Assembly (NCBI RefSeq): GCF_963583255.1
Contig: NC_084804.1
Location: 16,744,723-16,808,722, forward strand
Source: Pyrus communis
Lineage: Eukaryota; Streptophyta; Magnoliopsida; Rosales; Rosaceae
DNA length: 64,000 nucleotides
Direction: 5' to 3'
The notes under the pieces were generated by a model. That model saw only the letters and a list, made by a program, of their open reading frames with translations. It did not search any database and was not told the origin of the DNA. Below are positions 61,075 to 64,000 of this stretch, piece by piece; the stretch's first letter is position 1; the number at the start of each line of letters is the position of its first letter. The translations under genes and the position numbers were made by a program.

Positions 61075-61400
61075 TCGGGAAGATGTCTTCCCTGAGGATT
61101 GTTTATAAGGATTCATAATTTCAATTTTAGGACAGAATTAGAAGTTATAAACATGTGAAAGTCATAATCTTTTGTTATTGGTGCTCATAATTTTTTTTTT
61201 TTAAGTTTTAATTCCCTTGTATTTGAGAAGAGGTTCAGAACTCTCTTCAATTTCTTTTGGTTTGGCTTTGGGCTTAACCTCCGTTGTCGCCATTGACAGA
61301 AGACGGGCTCTTAGGAATAGAAGTGGGCATGAATGGAGCTTGCTATGATCTAATAATGAAAACTTACACTAATCAAACATAAAATTTCAAGTGCATGAAA
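61075..61400. repeat. Post-TNL block, TNL-B copy
   Basis: Single copy here; two tandem copies follow TNL-A (32735 and 33535). Confidence 0.7.
61216..61293 (-). pseudogene. HIPP-like first exon relic 3
   Basis: 26 open codons from ATG at 61293, ending EPLLKYK. The donor is mutated (AAG followed by GG instead of GT), so it could not splice as the other copies do. Confidence 0.4.
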
Positions 61401-63018
61401 GAATTTATACAAATATGTCGAAAAGAATCAATTTTTTGTTTCGATTAGAAGTGAAGCGAAAAAGGAAGCGGTTCAAACTGCAGAGGAAGCAGTGCAGTAA
61501 GAAAGAGGCGGAGGAGGAACGAGGAGAGTGAGCCACGTATTACTGGGCAACACGTATCAAGGATGGGCAAACTGGTCAATTCACTGTGCAAGTGAGGAAA
61601 AGAAAAAGAAAATTGCATAGTAAAAGGGGTAATTGCATAGATTAGACAATACTAGAAAGTATGACCCATGCGTTGCTGCGGGACTATGATATATTATGGT
61701 GAAAACATATGAAAGATCATGTATCCAATGATTGTGGACCTAATAATCATGCACTCAACACCAAACACCAAAATGTCATCAAACCAAAGTATAACTTTCA
61801 TTTAACTAAGTTCTAAGCACTTCAGTTCAATCTTAAGCTAAAAAGAGTAGTTCAATTGACTAAAATTACACAAAAGGGAGAAAGACATAACAATTGTGGA
61901 AAGTTGTACAGTGACATTGATCCTGCAAGTTAAATATGAAAAATGTTCAAAAGAATGTAAAAACTCAATTCAAATCATCCCTAGCATCAGTAGATTAACA
62001 ATGAAAAAACAAAATTCGTATAAGTTCATATGCTTGTTGCTTGACAATTCAGCATGGGAAAAAAATGCAAGGAAACAAATATTGTTAAAAATCTGGTGAA
62101 TAAGTGAATGATAGTGAACATTACAATTAGTATAACATGAATATGCATGTGGATAGTAAATACTAAGCAAGAATATGCATAGGTAAATAGTAACTATCAA
62201 TTAACCATTTTAATTAACACTTTAAAAAAATTGTTTACGTATAAAAAATTCTAATACAAAGAATAAAACGCTCTGAATATTATAAAAAGAAATCCATATA
62301 CTATACAAACAGAGTCAATATGAAAATATATGTCATTTGACAATACAAAATCAAGCAGTGTCTAAAGATGATAAGCAGATCCTAGATAGTGTTTATTACA
62401 AAAAGAAAGTAGAAACGTTATATCATATGCATTAAAACAATTAGCAAACTTTCAATGGGCAAAACTAAAGGTTTATTAATTAAAATCATTACATAATGAT
62501 TGCTCACCTTTTGTCTAGCAGTATACAGTGCAGACTTGTATTTTTATTAGTCGTTCCTAAAGTTCTCGGTCTCCACATTCTACACACATGGACTTTAATC
62601 TTTATTGCCTTTTTATACGGTTGTACCTGATTGATAGGTGTTGGAATTGCGTCTTCCATTCAAGCTACTCAAATTAAACACAAATTTTGTAAATTTGCAA
62701 ACAGTCATTGCAATAAGTTTAAAATAAACGCTGGAACAACCTTTCAATCCCAAATAGTCATTGCATAGAAATCCCCATTAATGAAACCTTTATACACAAA
62801 CCCTTCAATAAAATTATGTGCAAAATAATATGAAAATATCCTCTGATGTAGAGGGAATTGCACGTATAGAGATTCAAAAAAGAATATTCTCTCTGAACCC
62901 ATATGTGGCCTCTCCCCACCTTTCAATCCCAAACACCCTGTACTTGTCCAAGCAATCCTTTATAAAGTCAGTCGAAAACAAAACATCGATTCCACGAAAA
63001 ATTAAAAAATTCCTACTC

Positions 63019-63108
63019 TTAAACAGAAGAATCCTCGTCGACAGCTTCAAAGGTGTTTTGTAAACCTCTCAGCATATCTTTCACAATTGTATTTCTCACC
63101 TCCATCAT
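63019..63108 (-). pseudogene. Possible C-terminal gene fragment
   Basis: Minus-strand 29 codons, MMEVRNTIVKDMLRGLQNTF then EAVDEDSSV and stop, with VTWIAQVR just upstream across a stop codon. Composition looks like a true protein end. Family unknown; it may be captured by the Helitron-like element. Confidence 0.3.
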
Positions 63109-63660
63109 CTCCTACCTAACCTGAGCAATCCATGTTACCATACAAACAAAACCGAATTTGGTAGCTGGGTGAAAGCAAAAGCAAGCACTATTACATTCAA
63201 GTAAAATAAGGAATTTCAAAACATTATAGCAGAAAATCAATTACATACAATTTTTCCTTAAACACTCTTTAAATGCAGAAAAGAAAACTAACCTCTTGTA
63301 GAAGTGATGAGAAGGAATGAAAAATCAGAACACCACCTGTTTAAAAATACAAAAATCCAAAATCAAAATGAAAAAAGAAAAGAAATCAACTTTGAAAACT
63401 CTCTGCAAAATAGTGAATTTCTGTTATGATCATAGTATCCTCACCATTATCTTATCACTACCCACCTGCAATTCCTTGCTCTCTGTTTTCAAATCACTCG
63501 AATTCTCATCCCGGTTAACGGTTTCAAATCGCCACTAACTTGTACAATTCCCAAATCATAAAATTCCAGTAAGGGTATGCCGAAACACAAAATTCAATTT
63601 CATTGTGTACAGACCAACATAGAGATTGAGACAGGTTTTAACTTCTACAATTCTACACAT

Positions 63661-63734
63661 TTTCGAGCCCTAAATTTTCCCGGAAACAAAAGAAAATTTT
63701 CGAGCCCTAAATTTTCCCAGAAACAAAAGAAAAT
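63661..63734. repeat. 37-bp tandem repeat, two units
   Basis: TTTCGAGCCCTAAATTTTCC starts at 63661 and 63698, with one mismatch between the units. Confidence 0.85.
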
Positions 63735-64000
63735 GAAAGAAGTCGTACCTGTTCGAAAGAGCAGATGCAAGTTTGGTGGAGCAGCGATGGCAAAGATCTC
63801 TAGTGAGAAAGTTAATAAGATGGAGCAAACCATTGAACCCAAAAACCCAGATTTTTAAAATTAAAATCACAAAAATTTCAACAAATATGTCGGAGCACTC
63901 ACCAGGAAACCCAAGCTTTCGAATTGGCGATTTCCTGAAAATCAAGCTTTTCTAGGTTAAAATTTCTTCCAGAAGGCAACAGATCCAACATTCATGCAAA

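Larger units (their letters stand above)
61652..64000 (-). mobile_element. Helitron-like element, 3' end at 61652, 5' end outside window or lost
   Basis: On the minus strand the sequence ends CCCGCAGCAACGCATGGG, about 10 bases, then CTAG, followed by T: the hairpin-CTRR-T arrangement of a Helitron 3' terminus, close to the end at 16119-16148. The interior to the window edge has no full gene. No 5' terminus is seen, so the true extent is unknown. Confidence 0.5.

Overview
This window is nuclear DNA from a flowering plant. It has AT-rich intergenic DNA, spliced genes with GT-AG introns, a DYW-type PPR gene, TIR-NB-LRR (TNL) resistance genes, a Cassandra-type 5S-bearing TRIM, a tRNA-derived SINE family, Helitron-like ends and MITEs. 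The repeat families look like those of Rosaceae (apple or pear lineage); this attribution is from memory of such sequences and is only moderately certain.

Layout. 1-11456 and 44247-55702 are the same sequence with a constant offset of 44246 and no difference I could find, even in homopolymers. Each copy holds a SINE, a small intronless gene (129 aa), a 392-bp MULE-like MITE, a 638-bp Cassandra element, an 807-aa intronless PPR-DYW gene and a tandem cassette of about 2.4 kb derived from the 5' region of the TNL genes. The right copy runs on into an intact five-exon TNL gene, TNL-B (56779-60307, 1003 aa). The left copy breaks off inside a SINE at 11456. It is followed by 4.7 kb of gene shards (including a MADS-box exon) ending in a Helitron-like 3' terminus at 16148, then two 3.1-kb tandem units, then a dead TNL paralogue, TNL-A (23571-32692). 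TNL-A carries a young 5588-bp non-autonomous copia-like LTR element in its TIR exon and a 1-bp frameshift in the NB-ARC exon.

32.7-41.0 kb is a graveyard. It has first-exon relics resembling HIPP metallochaperone genes, a duplicated block with DnaJ (DNAJC9/AtJ6-like) exons, two oxidosqualene cyclase exons wedged between the block copies, and MULE-like and hAT-like elements. 41395-41784 is a diverged third member of the 129-aa family. After TNL-B come another HIPP-like relic and a minus-strand Helitron end at 61652, followed by unidentified sequence to the window end.

Reading. This is a TNL cluster that grew by repeated segmental and tandem duplication of a block (small gene - PPR - TNL promoter cassette - TNL), with one TNL intact and one destroyed. 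TNL-A and TNL-B differ by several percent while the neighbouring block is identical, so the exact duplication needs an explanation: very recent duplication or conversion, or an assembly artefact.
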